Positions 1-12,916 of a stretch of DNA of 64,000 bases are shown here, piece after piece. The stretch is from Pelobates cultripes (Eukaryota > Chordata > Amphibia > Anura > Pelobatidae). A model generated the notes under the pieces. It was not told the origin of the DNA. It made no database searches and saw only the letters and a program-made list of their open reading frames with translations. The stretch's first letter is position 1. The number at the start of each line of letters is the position of its first letter. The position numbers were made by a program, and so were the translations under genes. The stretch is from assembly GCA_933207985.1 (NCBI GenBank), contig OW240912.1, positions 253,784,946 through 253,848,945 of the forward strand, written 5' to 3'.

Positions 1-249
1 CCCCATAGAAAATCTGTTTTTATGTCAAAATTTACAGACTTTTAGCTGTTTGTAATGAACAATCGAACAAAAGCAATTGAAATAGCTCAACACAACAAAT
101 GCTTCAAGTAGTTTCCCCACATTCAACTGAAAATGCAAATTATAATGACTTATAAAAATCTCAAAATTATTTAATCACCTTAATAGAACCCCTCACAACT
201 TCACAAATATGCAAACCAAGTGTTGTCTCAAGCACACCTGATGCAACTA

Positions 250-410
250 ATTAAAGGGACACTATAGGCACTGTATCTGCTTCATTTCATTAAACTGATT
301 ATAGTGTCCAGAGTTCCCAAGTTCCATAATTTAATTCAGCATTATACAGTTTTTCATATTTTTATGTTTCAATGCTAAATTAAAGACCTCAGCAGCCCCT
401 CCCCTCTGTG
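250..410. mobile_element. T2/Kolobok-like MITE fragment, left end
   Basis: TTAA at 251-254 is followed by AGGGACACTATAGGCAC, the terminal motif shared by many elements in this window. The right terminal repeat is not visible and the element fades into unique sequence. Confidence 0.5.
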
Positions 411-2776
411 CTGCTTCGAAATATGGCTAAGTCAAAAGATTGGTCTACAAAGTTAGCAGAAGAGATCACCTTTGCAAACAAGGAAAAGGATACAAAAAGA
501 TAGCGAAGGCATTGAAAGATGAGTAGGGAAAGTAACGGATGATATATGGGCATCGCCAATGAGTGTATCGCTCACAGTGGTATAGTTGGTGGACTCACTG
601 AGTAGTTGTCTTTGAATGACACACAGTATCATTTCATAAGCCTGCTGTTACAACCAATGTTAACATCAATAGTTTTCATATGAAGAATAACTGTTTATTA
701 TTATTCTTGGTTTTATGGTTTGTAATCATTTACATTTTGCTTTCCTAATATACCATCTATATTGGTGATTCTCTTCATAATTGTTTTGATGGACATCTCC
801 ACTTAGCTTATTCCATATTGGACAACAGATATATCTTATAGTTAGATATTAGTTTGATCACATAATAATGAGGTCTAGTTATTTTCACTTTACCCAACAT
901 ATCGCCGTTCCTTTTCTTCAAACATCATGTTCCTTTTCCAATACATATGTAGCATAAGTTCCTATTTTAAATCTTTCCACCATAGTATACCATTGAGTTT
1001 AACTCATATCAAGGTGATTCTTAATTTATAAAAATATTAATAAAAGAGAAAAGTTTCTGTAATTATTTCCTTATTGCTAGCAACAATCTGAAAAGATTCT
1101 TGGGGATGTTGTAAATGTGATATTTGCTGAATGGCTCTATTACAACAAATCCTTAATATCCATTTCTTTTGAATCTAAGTGATTGGCACAGACTAATGTC
1201 AAAATCAATAAAAGTTGTCTCCATAAATAGGTACCACTATATTTTAGAACTTTGGCATCAAGATATTTTTTTTTATGATTAAAGTTTAGTTATGTTTATC
1301 AAGAATATGTATTGTATAAAAAAAAGAATAGATTGTCGGTGATTTTAAGAACTCTTTTGTGCCTGAACATGTTTTCTTTCTATTTCTCTCTTACATATTA
1401 TTACTTATATTCCTAAAGCACTTTAGTAATAATAATAAAAAAACAAACAAAAAAAAAACCATACACACAAAATACAGTGTGATGATATTCAGTCCTAGTT
1501 ACGTCTGGTAATTTTAGGAATTTTTTAAATGTTTGGCTATTAGTGAAATGCAATAAATGTCTGCCCTCATTGCAGTTATATTCATGTTGCAGAAAATGGA
1601 ATATAATTCACAGTCTTTTCTGGGATTATTCTTATAATCTCAGACAAGTTTAGTCTGAAGTGTGATTTATAAGAGATTCAAAATGAATTTCCGATTTTAG
1701 GCCCAAATCGACAAACTAAAAACACAGCTGACTTTTTTAAAGCGGCCATTTTGAGCTAAGATATAAAATACATTTTCAATACACTTTGGATTCCTGGCAA
1801 ATTCACACTTTGGGAAATGCTGTGTTAGAGAAACTATATGTAATTTGTATAATATGCTTACAGCTACAATATTTTCATCATGCAGCAGACTCATAGTTCT
1901 TAGGCACTTTTAGATATAACTAGTAATTAAAGTTTTTTTTCAACCTCAAAATAGCAAAATATAATAAAATAATTCTATTGGTTTGCTATCTATATGCATG
2001 CATGTTGATATTGTGGAGATAATTGTTTTTTGGATAACAGAGAATATGAGTAAGCAATTAAATCTTGAGTTTTATTTATAGGTAACAATTACTTGTATAT
2101 CAGACTTGAGACAAACAAAATAGATCTGTCTTAAGCTCATTTTTTTCTACTTGGCTGGATATTTTGTCTGACCAAGCAAAACAAACGGGGTCTATTTACA
2201 AAGCTTCACATTTTCAACATCATTTTATAAATATGGATAGCCTTTGAAAATCAAGCAAATATTTTCAGAATTTTAGATGTATGTTTTTATAAACAGATAT
2301 GGCCCTACCAGATTTTTGTGGGTTTCAGTTACTGAGATGCATCCAGAGACATTCATGGAAAGGAAACTTTCACAAAGTGTCAAAAGTCACAAACTTGTTA
2401 GAGAGCGTTTTCCTACTTTTGTTTTCCTTTTGCGGTGATATTTGCTGTTACCTAACCTCAGCTATGATGGAGATGAGGTGGGTTTGTATCTCTGTGTGGG
2501 CAGGTTTGATAATATGACTGCATTTCATTGGAATCAACTCAGGAAGAAATGTCAACATCACATATATATATATATTTCGTTTTGGGCTTATATAACACAT
2601 ATAAGAACACAAGTCCCTAAAGCCACATCCTACCTCTCTATACAGTCAGTTTCTTCGGCTTCTGTTTTGAAGATATGTGGAAGGATCCCTTATCTATGCA
2701 TATACTTTCTATTTGAAGGAAATAGCAAATAATCGGATTGATAAACTGACAGATGTGCTGACAGACACACAGAGAA

Positions 2777-2779
<3 letters not shown>
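411..2779. other. AT-rich intronic sequence, nothing recognised
   Basis: Low-GC sequence with homopolymer runs. Open frames here are short, have no recognisable motif and overlap on both strands. I see no exon, RNA gene or clear transposon border. Confidence 0.5.

Positions 2780-2834
<55 letters not shown>
2780..2834. repeat. GATA tetranucleotide microsatellite
   Basis: About fourteen uninterrupted GATA units. The open frame read through it on the - strand (repeating LSIY) is an artefact of the repeat. Confidence 0.95.
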
Positions 2835-3529
2835 TAACCCTCATCTGATGATACATGGAGTACAGAAAATGGGTATTTTTTGCAACAAACCATAGGTCAA
2901 CCTATGCTTGGCATTAGCAGGTGCAAGAAATAACAGTAACATTAATGTAATAATTTATTTTGAGATTGATATATGTTAATGGTATTTAAAAAATGCCCCG
3001 TCTGCTTTTTCTTCATTAATTATAAGAACCACATTTTGACATGGTATTGTCATATTACAATAGATCTGCTCTAATTGTGAATATATAGTATTAGATTCAA
3101 TGCCAGTTCATAAAATTTACATCTGGCTGATAATATTAACAAACTGTTGGTGATGTACTGAAACAAATGGCAAGTGCAATACATATAGAATTCTTAGTAA
3201 AAAATATATTAAACACTGCCCCATCTAATAGCAATTATTTATTTGAAATGTCCTAAAACATTTGCTGAAGCATTTGGTCTGCATTTTTTTTAGCAGAGGA
3301 AAGGAAAAATACTTAATCTAGTCTAGGAGAAAAATGCTATTCAGTAAGCAGAATAAACCCTTGCTCTGCTTACTCTGCTAACATAACCCTATGTTTACAA
3401 AACTCTCGCATGACAAAATAAATTGGAGTACAGAGACCCATTATCACTTTTACACCTATGAATTGATTCCGATACAGGAAGAATGTATGAACAATATCCA
3501 AATATTATAGAAATATTATGGTGAGTATA

Positions 3530-4294
3530 TTAACAGGACACTATAGACACACAGATCATGTCAGCACATTTAGGTGGTCTGGGTGCAGTGTCCCTGTCCC
3601 CCTTAGTTGTGCAATGTAAAACATTGCAGTTTTTGAGTAACCGCAATATTTACATTGCAGTATCAGACAGCCAATAAAGGTGCTTCCAGAAGTTTTTGAG
3701 ACTCTCGGTCCCTTAAATGACACTGGATATCCTCAAGTTCTGCATAAGGACATCCAGCATCAGTGAAATCCCTGTAGAAAAGCATTGAGCGTTTGCTGCG
3801 CATGTAGTTTGGGTCCACCCATGACGTCTAAGACTCAGTGCCAAGGGAGACCGGCCTAGGAACACATCCAGTGGCCACTCCTTAGATGGCTGTTAGAGGT
3901 GCTTCATGGGACAGTGCTACAAAACATGCACGCTCTGCATGGAGAAGCTGGACTTTCCCCAGAGAGATGCATTGATTCAATATATCTCCATGTAGAGATG
4001 CTGATTGGCCAGCGTAGCATTTGTCTTCTTCTTGATCCCACCTTCTTGGCTGAGATTATCAGAATTTAGGATCTCAGCTTTGCAATAGGAAAGCAGTTTA
4101 TTTTTATCATCAAAATTCATAATCTCCACTACGGAGGCGGGGGTCAAGCTGGACCTGTGGTAAGACATGGTATGGGAAAACGGGTAATTAAAATTAAAAT
4201 TTACTTCTCAGAGCAATCTACAAGGGGAGAGTGGGGGGATGAGACTTGGAATGAGTGTACATGTTTGTGTGCCTGACACTATAGTATTCCCTTC
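3530..4294. mobile_element. T2/Kolobok-like MITE, about 765 bp
   Basis: Starts at TTAA (3530-3533) followed by CAGGACACTATAGACAC and ends near the inverted motif TGACACTATAGTATTCCC. The interior shares stretches with the element at 11651-12113: the segment around 3900-4050 and the segment around 11770-11950 both contain the GAGATGCTGA..TGGCC block and the CTTGGCTGAGAT.ATCAGAATT block. The right TTAA is no longer visible, so the end is approximate. Confidence 0.6.
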
Positions 4295-5439
4295 AGACTT
4301 CATTCCACACCTCAACCAAAATCATTTATTTTGTGTAATTTGCTGAATTATTTCCCAAGCATTAGAAGGGGGAGGTCTTCTAGTGACTGAAGAGTTCAAA
4401 CCTTACCAAGGGCTGCATTCTGCACGCTACGTGAACATTACTGCTCTATTTTTTTCTTTATTCCCTCTGATTCAGCCAACCATTTCTGCATTATAAGTAA
4501 TATATATGTATGCATTTTACAAATAACACTAACTTTATATAAATTGAGTTTATTCTGTAATACTTATTACTCATAATATATAATGTTGGGTAGTTAATTT
4601 TGTTTGTTAGCACTAATCTATAGAAAATGTAACAAAGGCAAAGAGATTTAATAAAATCTAGTTTAATACTAGTTCAAACATCTCTTTATTTCATTGTCTC
4701 CTTTGTTCTACCAATAATAGAGATAATACATACAGTAAATTGAAGTGATTGAAGTTCAAGGGTTTCTAAAGTATCAGATCTGAGCCATCCTCTGTTTCAT
4801 TTGTTTATAGGTGACCTTGTGGGGTTAAATTATTATCCGTGTGTCACAACTAAAATATGAAGGGTAATAAAGTCAGAATGAGATGTTTATTATTGGCAGT
4901 GTGGCAGTAAGAATCTGGTCCTGGTATAGTAAATAATATAAGTTTCCACATTCAGTGTATACAGGTTTGTGGATTTGAAAATAAGAATTACATATTTTGT
5001 TTGTTATTCATTTTACCTTTTATGTTGTGCATTTTTTTTTTGTTAATCATATTGACGATGTATAAAACAGTGTCAAGGGAAACACAAGAAGTTGCAAAAG
5101 TTGCGTTTATTAAAGACCAAAAGTTATGAAATACATTTTATTTTTTTTAAAATAATGTTTCAGGTTCCAAGCTCTAAATAGGTAATCCATAACTAATACA
5201 AAATTTCACTGATATAGCTAAACAGACACAAAATTTCAAATACACATCACACTGTGACTATTCCCACACTTTTTTGTCCTTGGTGTTGGTGCTCTGTTTA
5301 TTTTATGTATCTTCAAGTGATATGCTGACTTGTTCACTGACCTCGGATATTGTCTCCTGAAGTCCATCCCAGCTTAAGTCTGAGACAGGTGAGCACACCC
5401 ATGTTGTTTCTTTATCACTGATGAGCGCCAAGGCCACAG
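4295..5439. other. AT-rich intronic sequence, nothing recognised
   Basis: No exon, RNA gene or transposon border was recognised. The part from about 5100 to 5430 could belong to an unrecognised older repeat. Confidence 0.4.
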
Positions 5440-5564
5440 CATGGATGCAGGGCCGGTGCAAGGATTTTTGCTGCCCTAGGCAAAAGTAAAGTTTGCCGCC
5501 CCCACTCCCCATGTGACATCACAATGCCCCACCCATATGATCTGCCATGTTAACTAACGTCAGC

Positions 5565-5672
5565 ACTGCAGTGCTGCCGTGTTTACATTAAAAGGCCTGC
5601 AGGGACAGGCTATAGACACCAGAACCACTACATTAAGCTGCAGTGGTTCTGGGTACTATAGTGTCCCTTTAA
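5565..5672. mobile_element. T2-like MITE right end nested in hAT
   Basis: The segment ends in ACTATAGTGTCCC followed by TTAA at 5669-5672. It resembles the right end of the element at 11651-12113, including GTGTTTACAT and the hairpin of AACCACTACATTAAGCTGCA with its complement. Confidence 0.6.
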
Positions 5673-5939
5673 TGTGAGGTAAATTATAGATTAGTGTCAC
5701 TAATAATATACTAGATTGCCTACTTACAACCAGATGAGGATGATGATGGACTCTAGCTGCAGTCTGGCTCCACTGGTCTGGTGTAGAACAGGCTCTCTGG
5801 AGGCTGTTTGTAACCGTGGTCACAAAAATTAATGTTCTGGGAGAACGGGAAGCAGCTCCATTTTTTTGGGGCCCTTTACACAGCTCAAGGTCTGGGTCCC
5901 AGGGTCCACCTTCATGTTCCACCAATGAGTTTGTTCACA

Positions 5940-6285
5940 GGGGGTGGAGTGTGTAGGGGATGTCCTGATATGTGTGTAAGGAATGCATTGTGTAAATCTG
6001 TGTTTGTATGTGTAAGGGCTGCAAGGTGTGTTTCTGTGTATGTACAGGATGCAGTGTGTGCATATGTAAGGGGTGCAATGAGTGTGTGTAAGGGGTGCAT
6101 TGAGTGTGTGTAAGGAATGCATTGTGTGTTTCTGTGTGTGTAAAGGATGCATTGTGTGTAAGGGTTGCATTGCTTGTGTGTGTGTGTCTGTGTGTGTAAT
6201 GAATTGTGTGTTTTTCTGTGTGCAAGGGGTGCATTGTCTTTGTGTGTAAGGGGTGCATTGTGTGTGATTGTGTGTGTGTGTGATG
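5940..6285. repeat. TG-rich minisatellite
   Basis: Imperfect tandem units of about 25-30 bp built on GTGTGTAAGGGGTGCATT. Long open frames on both strands here are repeat artefacts. Confidence 0.85.
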
Positions 6286-6286
6286 G

Positions 6287-6895
6287 ATGTCAATCTCTCC
6301 CCCTTCCCTTGTCACTCTCTTCTCCCCCTCTCCCTCCCTTGTCACTCTCTTCTCCCCCTCTCCCTTGTCACTTTCTTCTCTCCCCCTTGTCCCGCTCTTC
6401 TCCCCCCCTCCCTTGTCACTCTCTTCTCCCCCCTCCCTTGTCACTCTTTTCTCCCCCTTGTCACTCTTTTCTACCCCTGTTGTCTCTTATCCCCTTCCTC
6501 TCCCCACTCTCATTCCCCCTCCCTCCCCTGTCACTCTCACCCCCCTGTCAATTTCTTTCTCTCCCCGTCAATTCCCCTCCTGTCAATTTCTTTCTCCCAC
6601 CCTCCCTGTCAATTTATTTCTTCCCCTGTCAATTTATTTCTCCCCTCCTGTCAAATTTTCTTTCTCCCCCTCCCTGTCAATGTGTCTTTCTCCCCCTGTC
6701 AGGTTATTTCTCCCCTGTCAATTTCTTTCTCTTCCTCCTGTCAATTTATTTCTCCCCGTCAATATTTCTCCCCCCTGTCAATTTATTCCCCGTCAATTTA
6801 TTTCTCCCCCCTTCCTTGTCAATTTATTTCTCCCCCTGTCCATTTATTTCTCCCCATTAATTCCCCCTGTCAATTTCTTTCTCCCCTTCCCTACC
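6287..6895. repeat. CT-rich minisatellite
   Basis: Strongly strand-biased pyrimidine tract of variable units based on CTCCCTTGTCACTCTCTTCT, later CCCCTGTCAATTTATTTCT. All three + strand frames stay open for about 200 codons because of base composition. They encode Ser/Pro/Leu/Phe repeats and are not genes. Confidence 0.9.
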
Positions 6896-6907
6896 TCTGT
6901 TGGAGGT

Positions 6908-7062
6908 GGCTGAGCCCTGTATGGTCAGGTACAGGGAGCTTTTGTTTCCTGTACCCGGCCGGACTAAAAGGAAGTTCACACTCAGTATGCACTTCCTGTT
7001 AGTCCGGCCGGGTACAGGAGACAGATGCTCCCTGTACCCGCAGACCATACAGTGCTCGGCCA
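6908..7062. repeat. GC-rich palindrome inside hAT element
   Basis: Inverted copies of GTCCGGCCGGGTACAGGA and neighbouring sequence, including CCGAGCACTGTATGGTC against its complement, meet near 6985. The arms are imperfect but cover most of the segment. Confidence 0.75.
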
Positions 7063-7549
7063 TGCTACAGTGAGGGAGTGACAGGAGGGAGCGCTGAGCA
7101 CTTCCCTCCTGTCAGCCCCTCTCCTAATGCTGCGCCTGGGCGGTGCGCCCTCATGGACGCACCAGCCCGGGCAAAGCTGCAGCCGCCTGACGCTCTCTAC
7201 AGAGCGCTCAGGTGGCTGCAGCTTGAGTGGGGCCGGCGCTCCTGACGGCGCCCCTTCCCTGCATGGATGAAACACACAGTTTCCACAATTATGTCACAAA
7301 GACAGCTCTATAAGATGCCAAGGGAATGCTTGAGGCAACAACAAAGAGAACATGCAGAAAAGTTCCATGACATAACAAACCTCTTAAAGCGATGTACTAC
7401 CAGGAGATAGTGGATGCAGTTCACATTGCAAATTCCTACCAGTTGTAGCAGGACTGAAATACAACACTGAGGCAATAATCCCAGTAACACAGGAACAGGC
7501 ACCCAGCATCATATTAATAGGTTCACCACACCAACCAGGACCCAAATGT

Positions 7550-8160
7550 GTTAGTGTATGTCAAATCAGTGAGTGTGTGTCTATCAGTGATTGTCAAATT
7601 TGTGAGAGTGTGTGTCTGTTAATGAGTGGATGTGTGTCAGTGTGTGTCAAATCAGTGAGAGTGTATGTCTGTCAATGAGTGTGTGTGTCTGTTAGTGCGT
7701 GCGTGTGTGTGTGCCAGTGTGCATCATATCAGTGAGAGAGTGTGTATGTCAGCGTGTGTATGTGTCTATCAGTGAGTGTGTGTATATGTAAGTGTTTGTC
7801 TGTCTGTGAGTGTATGTATGTGTGTCTGTCAGTGAGAGTGTGTTGATCAGTGAGAGTGTATGCCTGTCAGTGTGTGTCAAATCAGTGAAAGTGTGTATCT
7901 GTCAGTGAGTGTGTATGTCTGTGTGTGTCTGTCAGTGAAAGTGTGTTGGTTAAACATGTGTGTGCCAATGACTATGTGTATGTCAGTCAGCGAGTGTATG
8001 CATGTGTGTGTGTGTGTGTCAGTGAGTGTATGTCATTGTTTGTGTATCATTAAGGGCATGTGTCTGTCTTTAAAGTGTTTGTTGGTTAAATAGTGTGTGT
8101 GCCAGTGACTGTGTGTGTCAGTGAGTGTATGTCAGTGTATATGTGTCAGCAAAAGTGTAA
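7550..8160. repeat. TG-rich minisatellite
   Basis: Irregular tandem units based on GTGTGTCTGTCAGTGAGTGT. It lies just outside the hAT right border and resembles in style the TG blocks inside the hAT elements. The open frames in it are Cys/Val/Ser repeats. Confidence 0.85.
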
Positions 8161-9724
8161 GGGTATCCATCTTTGAATATTGTCCCTGCTACCCATCATG
8201 CCTTAAAGTTACTCGGCACTGCAAGCCTGTAGGGTCCATGGCACATGGAATATTTACATGCCAGGGCAAAAGCTTCACTCAGGAATGGTTGGTGGCAAAT
8301 GGATATCTTGAACCCTGTCTTAGATAAGAATTCTCAGTGGTAGAAATATCAGTTTGGGTGTTGACAAGCAACTGGTTTCTCCTCTTAGTTATGAATAATA
8401 ATGTCATTTGCTACTAGGGAATAAAGTTAAAGCGGTCTTTAATTGCATATAAGTGTGTAAAATAGATTTATTTTGAATACTGCATGTTCTGTGAATTATT
8501 TCCCAAGCCTTTCTGTTTTGTATTTTGTTATTTTATTGAAGCTACTATTATTAAATGTCTTCTAACAAAACTGTTTATGTAGAATATTTACATTGTTAGT
8601 ATGTGACATTTCTAAGTAATGCTTGGACGCGTTTAGAATAATAGAAAAGTGAACATCAAACCAAGCTTTTTGTAACTTTGCAAAAAGAAAACAGTAATCT
8701 TTGTTTACAGACATTATTAAGCTTGCTATGTCTTGCTGGAATTGTGAAATATATATTTTCTTGTTTTGTGTTTTTTATACCGTGGTCGTTTAAAGACTTG
8801 TTTAGACTTGGGCATTCATTTTCGGACGAACATGTTTTCATCAAAATTTCAGCTGTTTGTCCATTCATCTGAATGGCCTTTCCGAGTCTGGTGACTTGAA
8901 CCCCATAGATGGGATGAACTGAAGAGTAGAGTCCACCAGCGTTGACCTAAAAATGTGATGGATCTGTAAAGATTCTGTCTGGAGGAATGGTCTCAGATCG
9001 CTTGCCATGTATTCTCCAAAGACTCAGAACTGTTATCTTGACAAAGGGAGCTAGCACATAGTATTGACTAAAAGAGTACCGATAATTGCACCACACATAT
9101 ATTTTACAAAGATTTATTTAGTTTCTTTGAAAAAGCCTGTGTTTGCATTTTTTTGTGTATTTTGTGAACAAAAGATCAAAAGGCAATTTTTCACAGATTT
9201 CTTTGCTCACATTTACCATGGGTGCCAATATTATTGGAAGGCACTGTATATGTTGTAATAATGCTTATGATTCTGAAATACACATTAAACAGAATTATTA
9301 AATATTCCACACCTAGACTGCATTATACAGTTAAAGCAGAAGTAAAACTTCCACTTTACCTGTTTTCCATAATATATCCCAATCTGGAGTATACATTTCT
9401 TGTGCACTGTGTTCCTATGATGCATAACTTGCATTGAATCATATCAGCTATTTGTCTACATTATCACTAAATGTATCCAATCCAAAGAAGAGACGTCTTG
9501 TCCAGGCATTATCACAGCACTTTATTTTGTGCCAGTTTCAAATGCTGACACATACTGTCAATGTCCCCTACACTAATGAGAAATTAAAAAGTGGAGTCAA
9601 GACTAAAGCATTTTGCTTAATATTTTAAGCCTCATGGATTGTTGGTAGTTGCACATAAAATGTCCTTATAAACCCATGTAATTTTCAATAACTGTATTGT
9701 TTTTGTCTGTGGTTGTCAGTGGGG
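8161..9724. other. AT-rich intronic sequence, nothing firm
   Basis: No splice-bounded exon was recognised. Part of 8880-9250 (for example TGGATCTGTAAAGATTCTGTCTGG and CATGGGTGCCAATATTATTGG.AAGGCACTGTA) looks like an old Tc1-type transposon end, but I could not define borders. Confidence 0.3.
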
Positions 9725-9728
9725 TTAA

Positions 9729-10249
9729 AGGGACACTCCAGGTACCCAGACCACTTCTGCCCATTGGAGTGGTCTGGGTGCCAACTCCCACTACCCTTAA
9801 CCCTGCAACTGTAATTATTGCAGTTTTCATAAACTGCAATAATTACTTTGCAGGGTTAAGTCCTCCCCTAGACTAGACTAGAGGGAACTTCCTGGTCCAT
9901 AGTACAGGATTGTCTGTGCTATAGCGTCGCTAAAATCCCCATAGGAAAGCATTGAAAAGTATTTTCAATGCTTTCCTATGAAGAGGTCTAATGCGCATGC
10001 GCGGCATTGCCGTGCATGCACATTAGGTCTCCCCAGCCAGTGGGTGGGATCAGTCTGCCCCGCCGGCTGACGTAATTAAGGGGAGGAGCAGCGGCGGAGG
10101 AAGAAGCAGCGACGTGGGACATGTCACTGCATCTGGTAAGTGACTGAAGGGGTTTTCACCCATTGAGCAACCGGGGATGGGAGGTGGGAGGGAGAGGGGA
10201 CCTGCAGTGCAAGGAAAACGGATTGTTTTCCTGGCACTGGAGAGTCCCT
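9729..10249. mobile_element. T2/Kolobok-like MITE, 521 bp
   Basis: Flanked by TTAA at 9725-9728 and 10250-10253. The termini are AGGGACACTCCAGG on the left and CACTGGAGAGTCCCT on the right. It also has a subterminal hairpin (GACCACT..AGTGGTC) near the left end. No protein is encoded. Confidence 0.8.
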
Positions 10250-10253
10250 TTAA

Positions 10254-11646
10254 ACTCTGTATGTGTGTGTTTCATAGAAAAAGCCTTGCACATACATAAT
10301 CTGCTTTAATTAGCTCTTTTGCAGAAATTTGCAAAGTGAAATGTAAACTTCAGGCACCATCCCCACTTCAAATCGGTAAAGTGGTCATGGTCCTTAAAAC
10401 AACAAATTAACTTTACCTTTTTGCTTATTTTTTTAATTATATTTGCTGTAAATTTTTTTTTTGTCATTTTGCTATAAATATTTATCATTCTTTGATGTCA
10501 CCCTGACCTATTAAACAGTGACTGACTCATCAATCACAAGTCTTAAAGTACTATCTTCAGGTTAAGCCTGATGTATGTATATAGAAATATACAAAGTTAA
10601 GATAAAGACTTAATTACTTTGCAAAATAATGATTTTTTTTGGCTAAAATTACTACGTTTATTTAGCAAATCGTAAGATATTTTTAGGGATTAAATAAAAT
10701 TCTGTGTCTTTTCAATTTGAAGTAGATTATTCAAATATAGTTACATTTTAATTTCTGTTGTTCAAATAAAGTTAGCACTTAATCGAGCTCATAAGTATTT
10801 GAATATTTAAATTATATGCATAAAGCGAGTGTTTTCTGCTACTCTTTCAGGTTCCTTATATTATCATATAATGAGAAAATGTTGCTATGTTGTTTTATAT
10901 TAAATATTCACTTTTAATTTTGTTCTTCCGTAATCAGCATGCACAGTGTGCTTTGCTAAATCTGTTTTAATTAGCTTTTATGCATACATTTGCTAATTGA
11001 ACATTTGCTAAAGCATGCATTGCTGCTTATTGATACATTTAAATTACAATTATTTCTAAATAAAAATAAAATGGGCCATAACAGGGGAGTATATGCCAGA
11101 TTTTGTGAATGTTTTCATGAACTTTTAAATATCCCCATTTGCGTATTACTCTGAAAATGATGTATGAGAACATTTTAAATGTAAAACACAGAAATCATTT
11201 CAAACAATTGACATGTTACATACTGAGGAAAGGAAACACAATTGGCTTTTATACTATTAGTATACAGAATACTGAATAAAAGACACCAAATTGACTTATT
11301 CCAAATGCGATTTGTAGGGCATTACATACAATTACATTTGGATATGTTTTTCCCTTGGTTACTAATATTATTTTGTAAGGGACTCTGTCAAATAAAGTTC
11401 CACTTTTCAATCAACTATAAAAAGATAGTTTGTTCTGTAAGAAGTAATTTTTGCTGCTGGATTAAGATCCATTACAGCCAAAAGAAACTGATGATGGAAT
11501 TAATTCATCTCTCACCCTTAATGACACCTGTTAGCTTTTGTGACCATCTATGTTTCTCACATGGAATGCTATGGGAGAGGTAAATCAATTATCCATGTTG
11601 TAACTGCCATTAATCTAATGTCAGGATGGGAAAAACAAGGTTTAAC
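10254..11646. other. AT-rich intronic sequence, nothing recognised
   Basis: Low-complexity AT-rich sequence. A 113-codon open frame at 11242-11583 has no recognisable domain, no coding-like composition and no neighbouring splice logic, so I leave it unannotated. Confidence 0.45.
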
Positions 11647-11650
11647 TTAA

Positions 11651-12113
11651 AGGAACACTATAGGGTCAGAAACACAACTTTCTTCCTTAAATAAGTAAAA
11701 AAAAACTTACCTTTATTTCAGTGTAGCGCAGGTCCGCCATTGCTAACCTGGCCCGTCATCCACCTCCTTGGCTGAGATCATCAGAATTGGATGGGAAAGC
11801 AGTGGAAGGCTATTGTGCACGCGTCCTGGCCAATCGGCATCTCCTCATAGAGATGCATTGACTCAAAGGATCTCTTTGGGGAAAGTTCAGTGTCTGCATG
11901 CAGAGCGTGGAGATGCTGAATGTCACCGTGACCCAGGAAGCACCTTTAGTGGCCATCTGAATGACTGCCACTGGAGGTGTCCCTAGGGAGCATTGTAAAA
12001 ATTGCCTTTTCTCTGTAAAGGCAGTGTTTACATCAAAAAGCCTACAGGGACTGATTAAACTCAACAGAACAACTACATTTAGCTGTAGTTGTTCAGGTGA
12101 CTATAGTGCCCCT
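11651..12113. mobile_element. T2/Kolobok-like MITE, 463 bp
   Basis: TTAA at 11647-11650 and 12114-12117 flank termini AGGAACACTATAGGG and CTATAGTGCCCCT. The interior is related to 3530-4294 and the right end to 5565-5672. Confidence 0.8.
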
Positions 12114-12117
12114 TTAA

Positions 12118-12912
12118 GAGGACATGGCTGTTACCCACCTTTAGATGTCTTCCACTTATCTTGATGTAACCTCATGTATAATACACATATAATAAATAGT
12201 AATGGATCATGACTTTCCCAAGGTCAGCTACCAAGGAGCATCCCATGGCTATGTAGAGTACCAGTCAGGAGAACAATAATAAAGAAAAAACAAAACAAAT
12301 ATCTGATAATAAGCCTACTTTGGTGGGCTTGTTCTATAAAAAATGTTTTAAAAATATATGCAAAAGCAATTAATATTTTTAATTACATCACAAAATTATT
12401 TTAGAACTAGATTTTAAGAACATAGTATGTTGCAATTATAATTGTTGGCTGATTTAAATGGGAACTGCCACTGGAATTTTTATGTTTTATGGGATACTTC
12501 ATCAATAATCTTGCACATGTACATTGAAATGTGTATCTTTTGCATATTGTACAGTATATGCAGGTATCCTGTGCTTGTGGGAGCTGATACAAAATGACAA
12601 GGTAGAAAAAGAAAGGAGACTACTTTGCCTTATGATATCTTATTATTGATCAGTGATGCAGACTCAGCTGGCATTATAATTAAATCGATAAACAAACAAG
12701 TAAATAAATAATAGTATTAATGTCTATGCATAACTCTCCACCCACTAAAGTCTGACTTTTTTAGTTGCTTTTTGGAGGAGAATAGATTTGAAAAGCTAAA
12801 TTTTTACTATATTTTTAGCATATCAAAAAAACAAAACAAAATGTTGAGCCATTTTAAATTCATACTGATAGCTCTTTGGATGATTGCCTGTTATCTGCTG
12901 GTTGTCTGTTCT
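12118..12912. other. AT-rich intronic sequence, nothing recognised
   Basis: No exon or transposon border seen. Confidence 0.45.
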
Positions 12913-12916
12913 TTAA

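Larger units (their letters stand above)
5448..7261. mobile_element. Non-autonomous hAT transposon, 1.8 kb, with target duplication
   Basis: The element begins CAGGGCCGGTGCAAGG and ends CGCCCCTTCCCTG. It is flanked by the identical 8 bp sequence CATGGATG at 5440-5447 and 7262-7269, the target duplication length typical of hAT insertions. No transposase reading frame survives. The interior is made of a fragment of a T2-like MITE, a TG-rich minisatellite, a CT-rich minisatellite and a GC-rich palindrome. A related but truncated copy lies at 56380-56996. Confidence 0.85.

Noticed and set aside
6165..7002. Three overlapping open frames of 200-244 codons
   Set aside because: They come from the CT-rich minisatellite, which lacks stop codons in all frames. 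The products are Ser/Pro/Leu/Phe repeats.
11242..11583. 113-codon open frame
   Set aside because: No domain, AT-driven composition, no splice sites in a fitting phase, no similarity to dystrophin.
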